A stretch of DNA of 64,000 nt from an uncultured Paracoccaceae bacterium. GTDB taxonomy: Bacteria; Pseudomonadota; Alphaproteobacteria; Rhodobacterales; Rhodobacteraceae. The position numbers and the translations under genes are program-made. The stretch is taken from the NCBI GenBank assembly GCA_947494445.1, contig CANLVD010000003.1, forward strand, positions 248,001 to 312,000, in the 5' to 3' direction. Of the stretch, positions 16,146 through 25,412 are shown in pieces (within the stretch, counting starts at the first letter, position 1; every line of letters begins with the position of its first letter). The notes below the pieces were generated by a model. That model was not told where the DNA came from, ran no database searches, and saw only the letters and a program-made list of their open reading frames with translations.

Positions 16146-17078
16146 TTACCCGACGATTGCAAGCCAGACGGAAATTGACAGAACGGACATGCATGTTGCC
16201 AGCAAAACTGTACTGGCGGCCACGTCCTCGGCCCGGTTGTAAAGCCGGGCAAAGACATAGGCATTCACCCCCGGCGCCATGGATGCTGTGATGACCGCGG
16301 CCTGAACCATAGGCTCCGGCAGGTCGAAAACATGGCGGCTCAGCAGAAAGGCAATGCCCGGATGGACAATAAGCGAGAGAAACGAGATCATCAGAGACGG
16401 GCCCAAGGCACTGCGCATTTTGTAACGCGTCAGAACACCACCCAGACCAAAAAGCGCTGCAGGCAGGGCTGAGCGGACCACCATATCAAGCGCATCCATC
16501 ACTTCATTTGGCAGTCGCAGCCCAGAGAGATTGACCATAAATCCCAAGGCAATGGAAATCAGCAGGGCATTTCGCGCCATGGCCTTGCCAATGGCAGCCA
16601 TGGTCTGCCCCACCCCACGCCCATCTGCGCGGCTGATTTCCATCGTGATCGTGCCAAGGATATAGCAAAATGGCGCATGGATCGACACGATGGCAAAGGC
16701 CGCAGCCAGTGCGTCGGCCCCATAAGCCCGCTCCACGATTGACAGTCCAAGAATGACGGAGTTGGAAAACAGAGCACCGAAACCGATTGCAACCGCTTCT
16801 CCCGGACGACGGTTGAACAGCGCACGTGCCCCCCATGTTCCCAGAAGGAACGTGGTTGTCGCCCCAAGATAGAAGGAGGTCAGAAGGCCTGGATCGAAAA
16901 CGGCCGAGAAATCCAGCGTCATCGTCGCCTTGAACAGCAGACAGGGGATCGCGAAATTCTGGGTGTAGATCATCACCCCTTCGATCACGCTGTCGCCCAG
17001 ATATTTCAGCCGGACTGTAACATACCCGGCACCTGCTACCAGAAACACCGGAATGACAACGGAAAGCAGAGCTTCCAT
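16146..17078 (-). CDS. AEC-family transporter (auxin efflux carrier fold)
   Basis: 310-residue inner-membrane protein with about ten hydrophobic segments in two five-helix repeats, typical of AEC (PF03547) carriers that export small organic acids. Characteristic parts are GYVTVRLKYLGDSVIEGV near the N-terminus, FSNSVILGLSIVERAYG mid-protein and ASMAPGVNAYVFARLYNR near the end. It overlaps the upstream MBL-hydrolase stop by one base, so it is the last gene of the SPOR-dac-tmk-holB-tatD-MBL operon. The substrate cannot be inferred. Confidence 0.87.
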   Translation of the reverse strand: MEALLSVVIPVFLVAGAGYVTVRLKYLGDSVIEGVMIYTQNFAIPCLLFKATMTLDFSAVFDPGLLTSFYLGATTTFLLGTWGARALFNRRPGEAVAIGFGALFSNSVILGLSIVERAYGADALAAAFAIVSIHAPFCYILGTITMEISRADGRGVGQTMAAIGKAMARNALLISIALGFMVNLSGLRLPNEVMDALDMVVRSALPAALFGLGGVLTRYKMRSALGPSLMISFLSLIVHPGIAFLLSRHVFDLPEPMVQAAVITASMAPGVNAYVFARLYNRAEDVAASTVLLATCMSVLSISVWLAIVG

Positions 17079-17875
17079 CAGACGAGAAAGCTCAGTTGCA
17101 ACCCGTCATAAGCTGGCGTGATGTGGTCCGGCGTTTCAGCGTTCAGGGCCTCATAGTCCAGATCGATGTGCATGTTGGTCAGGACAGCGCTTTGAGGCTG
17201 CGCACGCGCGATCCATTCCAGTGATTGCTCCAGATGGGCATGAGACGGATGAGGCGTGTAACGCAATGCGTCAAGGATCCAGCAGTCAAGTCCCGCAAGA
17301 TGCACCCAGCAGTCCTCGGGTATGGCCGAGACGTCTGGCAGATAGGCCACGTCATGAAATCGCAGCCCCAGCGCGTCGATCTGACCATGTTCCACCTCGA
17401 ACGGCAGAACACTTATCGGTCCAGCAGCGCCAGTGACCTCAAAAGGACCATCAATGTTGTTGAGGTCCAGAATGGGCGGATATGCCGATCCTTCGGGTTG
17501 CACAAAGGCGTATCCAAACCGACTGATCAGCGCGTCGGAGGTCTGCGCATCTGCCCAGACCGGGAGGCGTTGTTTGCGGTTGAAGACCACCATGCGCAGA
17601 TCATCGATACCATGCACGTGATCTGCGTGCTGATGGGTGAAAACAACCGCGTCCAGATACCCGACATTCTGCTCAAGAAGCTGGGCACGCATGTCGGGTG
17701 AAGTGTCAACCAAAAGCCGCGTGACCGCGTCGCCCTCCCAACGTTCCACCAGAATGGAACAGCGCCGCCTGGCATTCTTGGGGTTGGCCGGATCACAGGC
17801 CCCCCAATGCCCGCCCAGACGCGGCACACCACCTGAAGAGCCACAGCCCAGGATCGTGATGCGCAACTCAGGCAT
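17078..17875 (-). CDS. MBL-fold metal-dependent hydrolase (PhnP-like)
   Basis: 265 residues of the metallo-beta-lactamase fold, closest to the PhnP/cyclic phosphodiesterase group. It begins LRITILGCGSSGGVPRLGG and has the zinc motif THQHADHVHG (His81, His83, Asp85, His86), with further candidate ligands in HPSHAHLEQS and LTNMHIDLDY. Members hydrolyse cyclic phosphates or other phosphodiesters in the cytosol. The start at 17875 is preferred over 17935, which would overlap tatD by 68 bp; the chosen start overlaps it by 8 bp. This tatD-MBL pairing after holB is a conserved arrangement in alphaproteobacteria. Confidence 0.88.
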   Translation of the reverse strand: MPELRITILGCGSSGGVPRLGGHWGACDPANPKNARRRCSILVERWEGDAVTRLLVDTSPDMRAQLLEQNVGYLDAVVFTHQHADHVHGIDDLRMVVFNRKQRLPVWADAQTSDALISRFGYAFVQPEGSAYPPILDLNNIDGPFEVTGAAGPISVLPFEVEHGQIDALGLRFHDVAYLPDVSAIPEDCWVHLAGLDCWILDALRYTPHPSHAHLEQSLEWIARAQPQSAVLTNMHIDLDYEALNAETPDHITPAYDGLQLSFLV

Positions 17876-18659
17876 GGGCAGCCTTGGAAAACAGGCGGTC
17901 GAAATTGGCGCTGGTTTGGGCTGCAAACTCGGCATAGCTCATACCGAAGACTTCTGCGCCAACTTCGGCTGTATGGACTGTGTAGGCAGGTTCGTTGCGT
18001 TTGCCACGAAACGGCGTGGGCGCAAGATAAGGGCTGTCGGTCTCCGTCAGAATGCGGTCCACCGGCGCCTTGGCAAAGATGTCGCGCAGCTTCTGCGACT
18101 TCTTGAACGTCGCAATGCCAGACATCGAGAGATAGAAGCCCAGATCAAGGGCTGCCTGCGCAAGTTCGGCTGAGGACGAAAAGCAGTGCATTACACAAGT
18201 ATACGGGCCTTGCGCATAAGCGTCCGTCAGGATGCGTGCCATATCTTCATCTGCATCGCGCGCATGGATGATCAGCGGCAGGCCAGTTTGCCGGGCCGCT
18301 TCTATATGTATGCCAAGGCTTTCGATCTGCTGGGGTTTGCTTTCGGCGGTGTAATGGTAGTCCAGCCCCGTTTCACCAATGCCCACGCATTTGGGATGCT
18401 CATTCAAGGCAATCAAAGCGTCCAGAGTCGCCATCGGTTCGTCTGCTGCATTCATCGGGTGAGTTCCCGCAGCATAGAAAACCGCTGCATGCGCCTCGGC
18501 AATGGCTCGGACCTGAGGTTCCTGCCGCAACCTTGTGCAGATCGTGACCATTCGACTGACACCCGCGGCCACAGCACGTGCCACGACCTCGGCCCGTTCG
18601 TCATCAAAATCAGGGAAGTCCAGATGGCAATGGCTGTCTACGATGTGTACTTGGGACAT
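17868..18659 (-). CDS. TatD-family metal-dependent deoxyribonuclease/hydrolase
   Basis: 263-residue TIM-barrel hydrolase. Metal-binding residues are readable: His10 and His12 in DSHCHLD, Glu in GIGETGLDYHY, His in LPLIIHARDAD, His in CVMHCFSSS and Asp in LTETDSPYLAP. Family members are 3'-5' DNA exonucleases and D-aminoacyl-type hydrolases. It starts 27 bp after the holB stop, in the tmk-holB-tatD order common in bacteria. Confidence 0.93.
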   Translation of the reverse strand: MSQVHIVDSHCHLDFPDFDDERAEVVARAVAAGVSRMVTICTRLRQEPQVRAIAEAHAAVFYAAGTHPMNAADEPMATLDALIALNEHPKCVGIGETGLDYHYTAESKPQQIESLGIHIEAARQTGLPLIIHARDADEDMARILTDAYAQGPYTCVMHCFSSSAELAQAALDLGFYLSMSGIATFKKSQKLRDIFAKAPVDRILTETDSPYLAPTPFRGKRNEPAYTVHTAEVGAEVFGMSYAEFAAQTSANFDRLFSKAAHA

Positions 18660-18686
18660 GTCAGGCCTGTCTGGTCAGCGCGACCG

Positions 18687-19766
18687 TCATGCGGCCTTGC
18701 GAAATGCGGTATCGATCGACAGGATCATATCTAGGATCACCTGTCCCGGGTCAAGGTTCACCGCACGCCCATGGGCCGCACGCGCCATCACATCAGACAC
18801 AAGTTGCGCGGCCATCTGCTGAACAGTCGGTGTCGGAAGAAGACGCGCGGCCATTTCGGCTTCACCCGGAAACCCCTGCTCGACCCCGCCACCCCGGCTC
18901 GCCATCAGGGTCAAACGGCTGAGAGACAAAGGGATCAGATCCAGCAACATGTCATACTGATCAGTGGCCTGCCGCCCGGCGGCTGTTTCTGCCAGTTTCA
19001 TTGCAGACTGACGATCCGCGCCGGGCATGGTCGAGAGCATATTCAGGATCAAACGATAAAGCTCAACCCCGTCCGAGGACATCAACTGAACCGCACGTCC
19101 AGCCGAACCTGCGGCAAGTGTTGAAACCCCTTCCAAATCCTCTGTGCCTATCGATGCCTGCCCAAGTGCAGATGCGATGTCATCTGTCGTCAGGGGATCA
19201 AACCGCAGGCTGCGACACCGCGACCTGATCGTTGGCAAAAGCAGTGATGGCTGGTGACCGATCAGAAAAAACACCGTGCGCGCAGGGGGTTCTTCCAACA
19301 GTTTCAGCAAGGCGTTCGCGGCGGACGTATTCATTTCATCGGCACTATCCACAATCCCGACCCGCCAGCCACCTTCGGCAGAGGACATGGTGAAAAACGA
19401 CTTCATACGTCGCACATCATCGACGCCAAGCACCGAGCGCAACCGCTTGGTTTTCTCATCCCAACTGCGCCGGCAGAGGCTCAGACCGGGAGCCGCAAGT
19501 GACTTGACCTGACGCGCGGCAGGGCTTTTAGGATTGACCATAAATGGCCCCTGACCGCCGTCGATCAGGCGCTTGGCGGCCTGCCACGCAAATGTGGCCT
19601 TGCCGACCCCCTTGGGTCCGGACAGAAGCCAGCCATGATGCATGCGCCCGGTCTCCAAAGCCTCCATGAACTGTGCCACCGGACGGTCATGACCAAAAAC
19701 TGTGTCCGCATGTCTGGGATGAGGAGCCCCGGTCAGGCAATCCGCCTCTGGCAGTTCGTCACTCAT
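18687..19766 (-). CDS. holB: DNA polymerase III subunit delta' (HolB)
   Basis: 359-residue clamp-loader subunit. The AAA+ domain starts with VFGHDRPVAQF and carries a Walker-A-like GPKGVGKATFA (about 50-60). VDSADEMNTSAANALLKLLEEPP covers the Walker B/sensor region and is nearly invariant in delta'. It loads the beta clamp during replication. The start at 19766 forms an ATGA overlap with tmk; a 26-codon upstream extension is rejected. The classical zinc-finger cysteines of some clamp-loader subunits are not seen, as expected for alphaproteobacterial delta'. Confidence 0.93.
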   Translation of the reverse strand: MSDELPEADCLTGAPHPRHADTVFGHDRPVAQFMEALETGRMHHGWLLSGPKGVGKATFAWQAAKRLIDGGQGPFMVNPKSPAARQVKSLAAPGLSLCRRSWDEKTKRLRSVLGVDDVRRMKSFFTMSSAEGGWRVGIVDSADEMNTSAANALLKLLEEPPARTVFFLIGHQPSLLLPTIRSRCRSLRFDPLTTDDIASALGQASIGTEDLEGVSTLAAGSAGRAVQLMSSDGVELYRLILNMLSTMPGADRQSAMKLAETAAGRQATDQYDMLLDLIPLSLSRLTLMASRGGGVEQGFPGEAEMAARLLPTPTVQQMAAQLVSDVMARAAHGRAVNLDPGQVILDMILSIDTAFRKAA

Positions 19767-20374
19767 GGCAGGCGGTCCTGAATGGCATCCAAAATGCGTG
19801 CCGCCACGTTCTCTTGCGTGCCTTGGGCGGCTACAACCACGCACCGGTCGGGAAATTCCTTGGCCAAATCCAGAAAACCTTGCCGCAGGCGCATTTGAAA
19901 CGCCAGCCCCATATCCTCGAACCGATCCTCACCGCTGCCGCGTGCAAGTCCTCTGTTCAACGCCTCCGACGGGTCAGCATCCAGAATTACTGTCAGGTCA
20001 GGCTCGATCCCGATCATCAGCTTGTGCAACTGGTCCACCATGGCCCGCAAATCAGCGCGAACAGCGCCTTGATAGACGCGTGTGGAATCCGCGAAACGAT
20101 CGCAGATCACGAATTTACCGGCAGCAAGTGACGGTGAAATCAGCCGTTCCAGATGATCGCGACGGGCCGCGTAAAACAAAAGAATTTCTGTTTCCGGTGA
20201 CCACCGTCCAACTTCGCCAGAGACCAGAAGCTTGCGAATGTCTTCGGCTCCATCTGACCCGCCTGGTTCGCGGGTCAGAACCGCTTCGCGTCCCAGGGCA
20301 GCAAGATGACTTGCCAAGGCACGGGCCTGTGTCGACTTGCCGGAGCCGTCAATCCCCTCAAAGGTGATCAGCAC
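19763..20374 (-). CDS. tmk: Thymidylate kinase
   Basis: 203 residues, the normal length for Tmk. P-loop EGIDGSGKSTQ (6-16), the DRY-like DRFADSTRVYQG segment and LTREPGGSDGAE identify it. It phosphorylates dTMP to dTDP using ATP. The gene starts 7 bp after the carboxypeptidase stop and overlaps holB by 4 bp. Confidence 0.96.
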   Translation of the reverse strand: MLITFEGIDGSGKSTQARALASHLAALGREAVLTREPGGSDGAEDIRKLLVSGEVGRWSPETEILLFYAARRDHLERLISPSLAAGKFVICDRFADSTRVYQGAVRADLRAMVDQLHKLMIGIEPDLTVILDADPSEALNRGLARGSGEDRFEDMGLAFQMRLRQGFLDLAKEFPDRCVVVAAQGTQENVAARILDAIQDRLP

Positions 20375-20381
20375 GGCGGAT

Positions 20382-21548
20382 TCACTCGCCCGCCAGCCGC
20401 GCCTGACCGGAACTCAGCGCTTTTGAGGCCAGAACCCGCGCCGCCGCATCAAGACGTCGCAAAAATCCACCCCGCGCCACATCATTGGCAGCCACAAGAT
20501 CATAACGCGTCTCGCCAATCTGGGGTGTTGTCACGACCAGCTCCGCCAGCTTGTCGCCCTTTGCAATTGGCGCTTCAATCGGACCGGAATACCGCACCTC
20601 GGCTTTGAGGTCGTCCCGGTCCACGAAGGCGATCATGGCGTCCAGTGGCTCTGTGGGAACCAGATCAACTGTCCGCTCCTCCCCCAGCCAGACATTGGCC
20701 TGAGTGACAACTTGTCCATCCGAGAACAGAGACTTGGAAAAGAAGTCACGAAAAGCCCAGTTCATCAACCGCTCGGCCTCCAACAAACGTGCCCGACTGG
20801 AAGGCAGGCCCGTTATCATCAAAGTGATCCGACGATTGTCTTGCAGGGCCGAGCCCACAAGGCCGTATCCGGCCTCTTCTGTATGTCCGGTCTTGAGGCC
20901 ATCCGCCCCGGCCACCACGCCCAGAAGCGGATTGCGATTGTCCTGCGTAATACCGTCCCATGTGAAGGTTTCTTCGGCAAAGAACTCATAAAACTCGGGA
21001 TATTCCTCGATCATGCGGCCTGCAAGGAACACCAGATCCCGCGCGGACATGCGGTGATCGGGATGCGGCCAACCAGTGGAATTCACGAAAGTGCTTTCCA
21101 TCATTCCCAATTCACGTGCCCGGCGTGTCATCTGGTTTGCAAAGGCATTCTCCGATCCGGCGATGCCCTCGGCCAGAACCACGCAGGCATCATTACCCGA
21201 CTGTACAATAATGCCGCGGATCAAATCCTCGACGCTGACCTGCTCACCCTCACGCAGGAACATTTTTGAGCCACCCATGGACCATGCCTTGGCCGAGACC
21301 CGAAACGTGTCCGACAACTCAAGCCTGCCGTCCTTCAGCGCCTCAAACACCAGATAAAGCGTCATCAGCTTGGACATCGATGCCGGTGGCAGTGCTTCAT
21401 CAGCATTTTTGTCCAGAAGCACAGCACCTGTCGCATGATCGATCACGAGGGCTGCACGCGCCTGTGTGTCGATGGCCGCCCCTTGTACGGGGATCAGACA
21501 CAAGACTGCCAGCGTGCCAATGATAGCTTTATTTGCTTGTGAAAACAT
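20382..21548 (-). CDS. D-alanyl-D-alanine carboxypeptidase (class A PBP5/6 type)
   Basis: 388-residue exported peptidase S11. The signal peptide (about 1-24) is followed by the penicillin-binding domain with SMSK (Ser57-Lys60), SGN in IVQSGNDAC and KTG in GLKTGHTEEAG, then the C-terminal beta domain of PBP5. It trims the terminal D-Ala of peptidoglycan stem peptides. The start is ATG 21548; the frame opens at a TTG at 21560. It overlaps the upstream SPOR-gene stop by 20 bp, so the two are coupled, in line with a shared envelope role. Confidence 0.93.
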   Translation of the reverse strand: MFSQANKAIIGTLAVLCLIPVQGAAIDTQARAALVIDHATGAVLLDKNADEALPPASMSKLMTLYLVFEALKDGRLELSDTFRVSAKAWSMGGSKMFLREGEQVSVEDLIRGIIVQSGNDACVVLAEGIAGSENAFANQMTRRARELGMMESTFVNSTGWPHPDHRMSARDLVFLAGRMIEEYPEFYEFFAEETFTWDGITQDNRNPLLGVVAGADGLKTGHTEEAGYGLVGSALQDNRRITLMITGLPSSRARLLEAERLMNWAFRDFFSKSLFSDGQVVTQANVWLGEERTVDLVPTEPLDAMIAFVDRDDLKAEVRYSGPIEAPIAKGDKLAELVVTTPQIGETRYDLVAANDVARGGFLRRLDAAARVLASKALSSGQARLAGE

Positions 21549-22734
21549 CACTGTATCCAAGAGAGTTCAGTTTCGCGATCAGGGCTTTTTGGTCGTCCAA
21601 TGTGACGGAGGGTCCGGCAAAAACCGAAAAGCTTGTTCCGGTCCGATCCTTGATCCGACGCCCCTTTGTCTTGATCCCCTGACTTTCCAGTTTCAGGATC
21701 AGATCTGATGCAGGCCCCTGTTCCGGAAAGCTGCCGACAGCCACAAATGGCCGAACGAGCGAGCCATCGGGATTGGTCTGTGCAATCGGCTCAGCCGGGG
21801 CTGCAGGTGCAGCGACCGCGACAACAGCCGGCCTCGGCTTCGGAGGGGTTGCGGCAACCGGCTTGACCGGATCAAGCACAGCCGCTGCCGATTGCTGCGG
21901 TGCAGCCTCAAGAGCCTGGGTTTCGATCGCAACGGCTTCTGGAAGGACTTCGGTTGCATCCTCGGCCACTTCTGCGGATGCAGAGGCAGTGGTCGCAGCC
22001 GCTGCTGCAGGTTTTCGGGCAAAAATCGACGCCAGAGCCGCACCAAAGCCGCGTTTCTTGGTCTCAGCCGGGGGTTCAACGGGCGCATCGACCATGGGCG
22101 CTTCTTCCAATGGATCACCCAGAACGGCCTCGGCCACGGCCTCTTCAGCTTCAGGCGGGGTTTCGGTCAGCGCTGCAATGGTTTCAGCTGCCACCTCCTC
22201 GGTTGTGGCGTCCTCCTCGTCCACCGAAGGTTCATCAACGGCATCCAGACGTTCTTCGACTGGCGTTGTTTCCACCACTTCTGCAGGGGCCACGGGCGGA
22301 ATTTCAACGGTATCTTTCCGCAGCACGACGACATCAAGAATGGCTGGAATGCCTCCTTCAAGCCCCAGCCCTTCTGCTGCCTCGGACGAGACCTGAATAT
22401 CAGCCCCCGGTGGCAGGTTGCGTTGGCGGAACAAGGCAGCCGTAATGATGAGACCATTTTCGGTGTTGGTGACACGCACCCGTTCGGGTGCGACCTCCTC
22501 GCCCACCGCGACCCAGATGCCACCCAGTGACGGACGTCCGTCCCAAAGGCCCGGTCCCGTTGCCGAATACACCTCTGGTGCTTCGACCTCGCGTTCCTGA
22601 ATGCGCAGGACGTTCGGATTTCCGCCACTGCTTGAAGCCCCGGTGTTGCGGGTCAGCTCCTCGCAGCCCGTCAGAGCCATCAATGCCACCGCTGCGGTGA
22701 GCATGCCTGCACGCGACATCCCGAATTCAGCCAT
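21529..22734 (-). CDS. SPOR-domain lipoprotein (RlpA-like)
   Basis: 401 residues. A lipoprotein signal with lipobox LTGC (Cys24) precedes a double-psi barrel-like region (about 60-145, including VRVTNTENGLIITAALFRQR, reminiscent of RlpA). A long Ala/Glu/Pro-rich linker (about 150-320) leads to a C-terminal SPOR domain (about 325-400, FVAVGSFPEQGPASDLILKL), which binds denuded septal peptidoglycan. It is likely an outer-membrane septal protein. RlpA lytic activity is uncertain because I cannot confirm the catalytic Asp/His pair. It is the first gene of the dac-tmk-holB operon. Confidence 0.85.
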   Translation of the reverse strand: MAEFGMSRAGMLTAAVALMALTGCEELTRNTGASSSGGNPNVLRIQEREVEAPEVYSATGPGLWDGRPSLGGIWVAVGEEVAPERVRVTNTENGLIITAALFRQRNLPPGADIQVSSEAAEGLGLEGGIPAILDVVVLRKDTVEIPPVAPAEVVETTPVEERLDAVDEPSVDEEDATTEEVAAETIAALTETPPEAEEAVAEAVLGDPLEEAPMVDAPVEPPAETKKRGFGAALASIFARKPAAAAATTASASAEVAEDATEVLPEAVAIETQALEAAPQQSAAAVLDPVKPVAATPPKPRPAVVAVAAPAAPAEPIAQTNPDGSLVRPFVAVGSFPEQGPASDLILKLESQGIKTKGRRIKDRTGTSFSVFAGPSVTLDDQKALIAKLNSLGYSDVFTSK

Positions 22735-22928
22735 TTCCCATGACCTCCCTGCCTAGTCTTGTCCCTGCCATCTGTCCGGTTCTGCGCGGATTCAAACGAC
22801 GTTCTGCCTCAAGTCACCAAGAATGCTACGCCGACACTGTAGCAAAATCCGCAGCGAATGAAAGCATGATAGAATGCCAAAAATGGGTGTGGACAGATGT
22901 TGCCGCTCAAGGCTAAAAGCGCTGCACC

Positions 22929-23018
22929 GGAGGGGTGGCAGAGTGGTCGAATGCGGCGGTCTTGAAAACCGTTGAACGTGCAAGCGTTCCGTGGGTTCGA
23001 ATCCCACCTCCTCCGCCA
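22929..23018 (+). tRNA. tRNA-Ser (anticodon UGA)
   Basis: The 90-base gene folds as a class II tRNA. Acceptor GGAGGGG (22929-22935) pairs with CTCCTCC with one G-T wobble. The anticodon loop CTTGAAA gives anticodon TGA, read as serine UCA/UCN. A long variable arm (GAACGTGCAAGCGTTC) follows, then T-arm GTGGGTTCGAATCCCAC, discriminator G and an encoded CCA (23016-23018). The overlapping minus-strand open frame is not a gene. Confidence 0.97.
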
Positions 23019-23037
23019 CTGCTGCCACCGATGTTTT

Positions 23038-23063
23038 GGAACCTGTTTCAAAAGCTTTGCGTT
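23038..23063 (+). promoter_or_regulatory. Candidate EcfG promoter, distal, for mscS
   Basis: GGAAC (23038-23042), 17 bases, CGTT (23060-23063): an exact match to the alphaproteobacterial EcfG consensus GGAAC-N16/17-CGTT. It lies 142 bp before the mscS ATG and 20 bp after tRNA-Ser. Confidence 0.65.
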
Positions 23064-23117
23064 CAGCCGGACCCTAAAGTGAAACCCTGAAAACCTGCAC
23101 TTGCGCCCAACTCTCTG

Positions 23118-23142
23118 GGAACCAATCGGCGTCAGATGTGTT
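23118..23142 (+). promoter_or_regulatory. Candidate EcfG promoter, proximal, for mscS
   Basis: GGAAC (23118-23122), 16 bases, TGTT (23139-23142), 62 bp before the mscS ATG. It is one mismatch from the consensus -10 and is the same TGTT form seen in front of the DUF883 and PLDc_N genes. Confidence 0.55.
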
Positions 23143-23204
23143 CTCTGATGAACAAACCGGATTGTGGCTAACCGTGGCCGCACCAAAGCGCAGGATGGAA
23201 AGTC

Positions 23205-24137
23205 ATGGAACAGATCGGCAATGTCATGGAAACTGTATCAACTCAGATGTCTCAGGTCTTCCAAACCGAGATATTCGATGGAAAGTCCATGGCCGATGTC
23301 ATGACTTTCGAAGTGCTGGTTGCCCTGACCGGCAATTTGATCGCAGCTTCTGTGCTGATCTTTCTGGGTTTTGTCATTTCCGGCTTTCTGCGGCGACGCA
23401 TTCGCAAATTTGCTGGAAAACACGGCAGTCTGGACGAAACGCTCTTCGGTTTTCTAGGCAATCTTGTTCGCTACACAGTTCTTGCTTTCACTGCACTCTT
23501 TGTTCTCAACACATTCGGCATCCAGACAACTTCAATCGTTGCAGTCATTGGTGCCGCGGGTCTTGCTGTTGGCCTTGCCTTGCAGGGAACGCTGTCCAAT
23601 GTGGCAGCGGGTGTGATGATCATTCTGTTCCGTCCACTCAAAGTTGGTGACTTTGTGCAAGTCAATGATGTGGTGGGTACGGTAAAGGAAGTGACTTTGA
23701 ACTATACCGAGATTGCAAATATCGGGAACGTTCGTGTGGTTGTTCCCAATGCCGAGGTTTGGGGAAATACGATCAAGAATTATTCAAGTTATCCGACCCG
23801 CCGGGCTGAGTGGACCTTTAGCGTCGGATACGGGGTGAATCTGGCTCAGGCCGAGCGGGTAATCCGCGAGACCGTTATGTCCGATCCAAGATCACATGCT
23901 GAGCCTGAGCCGTTTTTGCAAGTGAACAACCTCGGTGCTAGCAGTGTAGATTTTCTGCTGCGCGTGTGGTGCGATACGGATGTCTATTTCCAATATCAGG
24001 CCGATATCAAACGAAAGGTCAAAGAGGCGCTGGACGACGCGGACGTCAATATACCCTTCCCGACACGCACTGTTATGGTCCATCCTGAGAGCGGCTGCGA
24101 AACACTGTCTCAAACAAGTTCGATTGCTGCCGCATGA
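23205..24137 (+). CDS. MscS-family mechanosensitive channel
   Basis: 310-residue inner-membrane channel that opens under hypo-osmotic tension. Three N-terminal helices (about 40-62, 88-106 and 112-140) include the pore helix with its Gly/Ala pattern (AAGLAVGLALQGTLSNVAAG), followed by the beta domain (FRPLKVGDFVQV, VVVPNAEVWGNTIKNYS) and the C-terminal alpha/beta domain. The start follows AGGATGGA. Two candidate EcfG promoters precede it, fitting an osmotic-stress role within the general stress regulon (inference). DUF2254 follows after 25 bp. Confidence 0.93.
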   Translation: MEQIGNVMETVSTQMSQVFQTEIFDGKSMADVMTFEVLVALTGNLIAASVLIFLGFVISGFLRRRIRKFAGKHGSLDETLFGFLGNLVRYTVLAFTALFVLNTFGIQTTSIVAVIGAAGLAVGLALQGTLSNVAAGVMIILFRPLKVGDFVQVNDVVGTVKEVTLNYTEIANIGNVRVVVPNAEVWGNTIKNYSSYPTRRAEWTFSVGYGVNLAQAERVIRETVMSDPRSHAEPEPFLQVNNLGASSVDFLLRVWCDTDVYFQYQADIKRKVKEALDDADVNIPFPTRTVMVHPESGCETLSQTSSIAAA

Positions 24138-24162
24138 ACTCTAAAGCTTCTAGGATCACGGC

Positions 24163-25392
24163 GTGAGTAAGCGAGCACTGATCGCAAAGTACTTGGAAGA
24201 CATCCGCGCCAGCTATTGGTTTCTGCCAACCAATCTGGCGCTTTTTGCCGTCATTCTGGCTCAACTTAGCCTATGGGTTGACAAAGAAACAGTATTCTTG
24301 CCCGAAGCTTGGCTGACCACACAGGTCGATGGTGCCCGCTCCACTCTTGCAGTGATGTCTCAGGCCACCATTGGGGTGGCAGGTGTCATGTTTTCAATCA
24401 CCATTGTCGCTGTCTCCTTTGCGTCAGGAAATTTTGGGCCACGGCTGATCGGCAATTTCATGAGAGATCGAGGCACGCAATGGAGCCTTGGCATCCTGAT
24501 CGCCACCTTCGTCTATGCGCTGCTGGTTCTAAGGGCTGTGCAAAGCCCGTATGGGCCAGACGGCGACAATGCCGCCTTCGTGCCACATCTGTCTATCCTT
24601 TTGGCTTTTGGTCTGACCGCCATTTCCGTGATGGCCATGATCTACTATGTCCACCACATCCCCGAGATCATCAATGTCTCCAACATCTCAGCCGGTCTTG
24701 GCCGGCGTCTCAAGGCAGCATTGGAAGGCGAAGCGGGCCAGCCTCCAAGTACAACACAGGGCACGATCATAGATTTTCCTGAAAGTGCGCCGGATTGCAC
24801 TGTCAGTTTAAGGGACTGCGGGTATATCCAAACCTGGAACAAGGAGCTTTTGAAACAGCTCGCTCAGGAGCATGATATATTCGTGGCCGTTCAGCATGTT
24901 GCCGGAGATTTCGTGTCGCCAAACACGGCTGTGTTGAAAATTTGGAACGTATCCGAACCCTCTGACGAGCTTAGTCAAAGCTTTCGTGACTGCTTCGCGC
25001 TTGGACAGAACCCGACTGAGCCGCAGAACCCTCTGTTCATTGTCAGCCAACTGGTTGAGATGGTTGCGCGCGCTATGTCACCGGGCGTAAATGACCCGTT
25101 TACAGCGGTAAATTGTATCAATTGGCTGTATGTAGGATTGGGTGCGGCAACGGACCTAATGAGCCAATTGGATTTCAGGACGGATGGGCGCGTACAATAT
25201 CCAGTCATTAACTTTGCAGCACTGCTGGACGCAAGTTTTGGCCGGATCGAACCTTATGTTCGAGACGACCGGATCGTCATGTCGCATTTGTTTGAAGTTA
25301 CGGATCGCCTGGCACAGGAAACAGAGAACAAGCAGGCAAAAGCCGCCTTGCAAGGGCTTATCGATAGGTTAAAAAATCCTGCCGATACTTGA
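24163..25392 (+). CDS. DUF2254 integral membrane protein
   Basis: 409 residues starting at GTG with AGGA upstream. About four membrane segments lie in the first 165 residues (the second near VMSQATIGVAGVMFSITIV). A soluble cytosolic domain follows, with MSPGVNDPFTAVNCINWL characteristic of DUF2254. The function of the family is unknown. It is 25 bp after mscS and presumably co-transcribed, so it may modulate envelope stress tolerance (inference). Confidence 0.85.
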   Translation: MSKRALIAKYLEDIRASYWFLPTNLALFAVILAQLSLWVDKETVFLPEAWLTTQVDGARSTLAVMSQATIGVAGVMFSITIVAVSFASGNFGPRLIGNFMRDRGTQWSLGILIATFVYALLVLRAVQSPYGPDGDNAAFVPHLSILLAFGLTAISVMAMIYYVHHIPEIINVSNISAGLGRRLKAALEGEAGQPPSTTQGTIIDFPESAPDCTVSLRDCGYIQTWNKELLKQLAQEHDIFVAVQHVAGDFVSPNTAVLKIWNVSEPSDELSQSFRDCFALGQNPTEPQNPLFIVSQLVEMVARAMSPGVNDPFTAVNCINWLYVGLGAATDLMSQLDFRTDGRVQYPVINFAALLDASFGRIEPYVRDDRIVMSHLFEVTDRLAQETENKQAKAALQGLIDRLKNPADT

Positions 25393-25412
25393 TTTACGCT
25401 TTGCCAACAGGT

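Noticed and set aside
22792-23028. 78-codon minus-strand open frame across tRNA-Ser
   Set aside because: It runs through the tRNA gene and encodes nothing recognisable.
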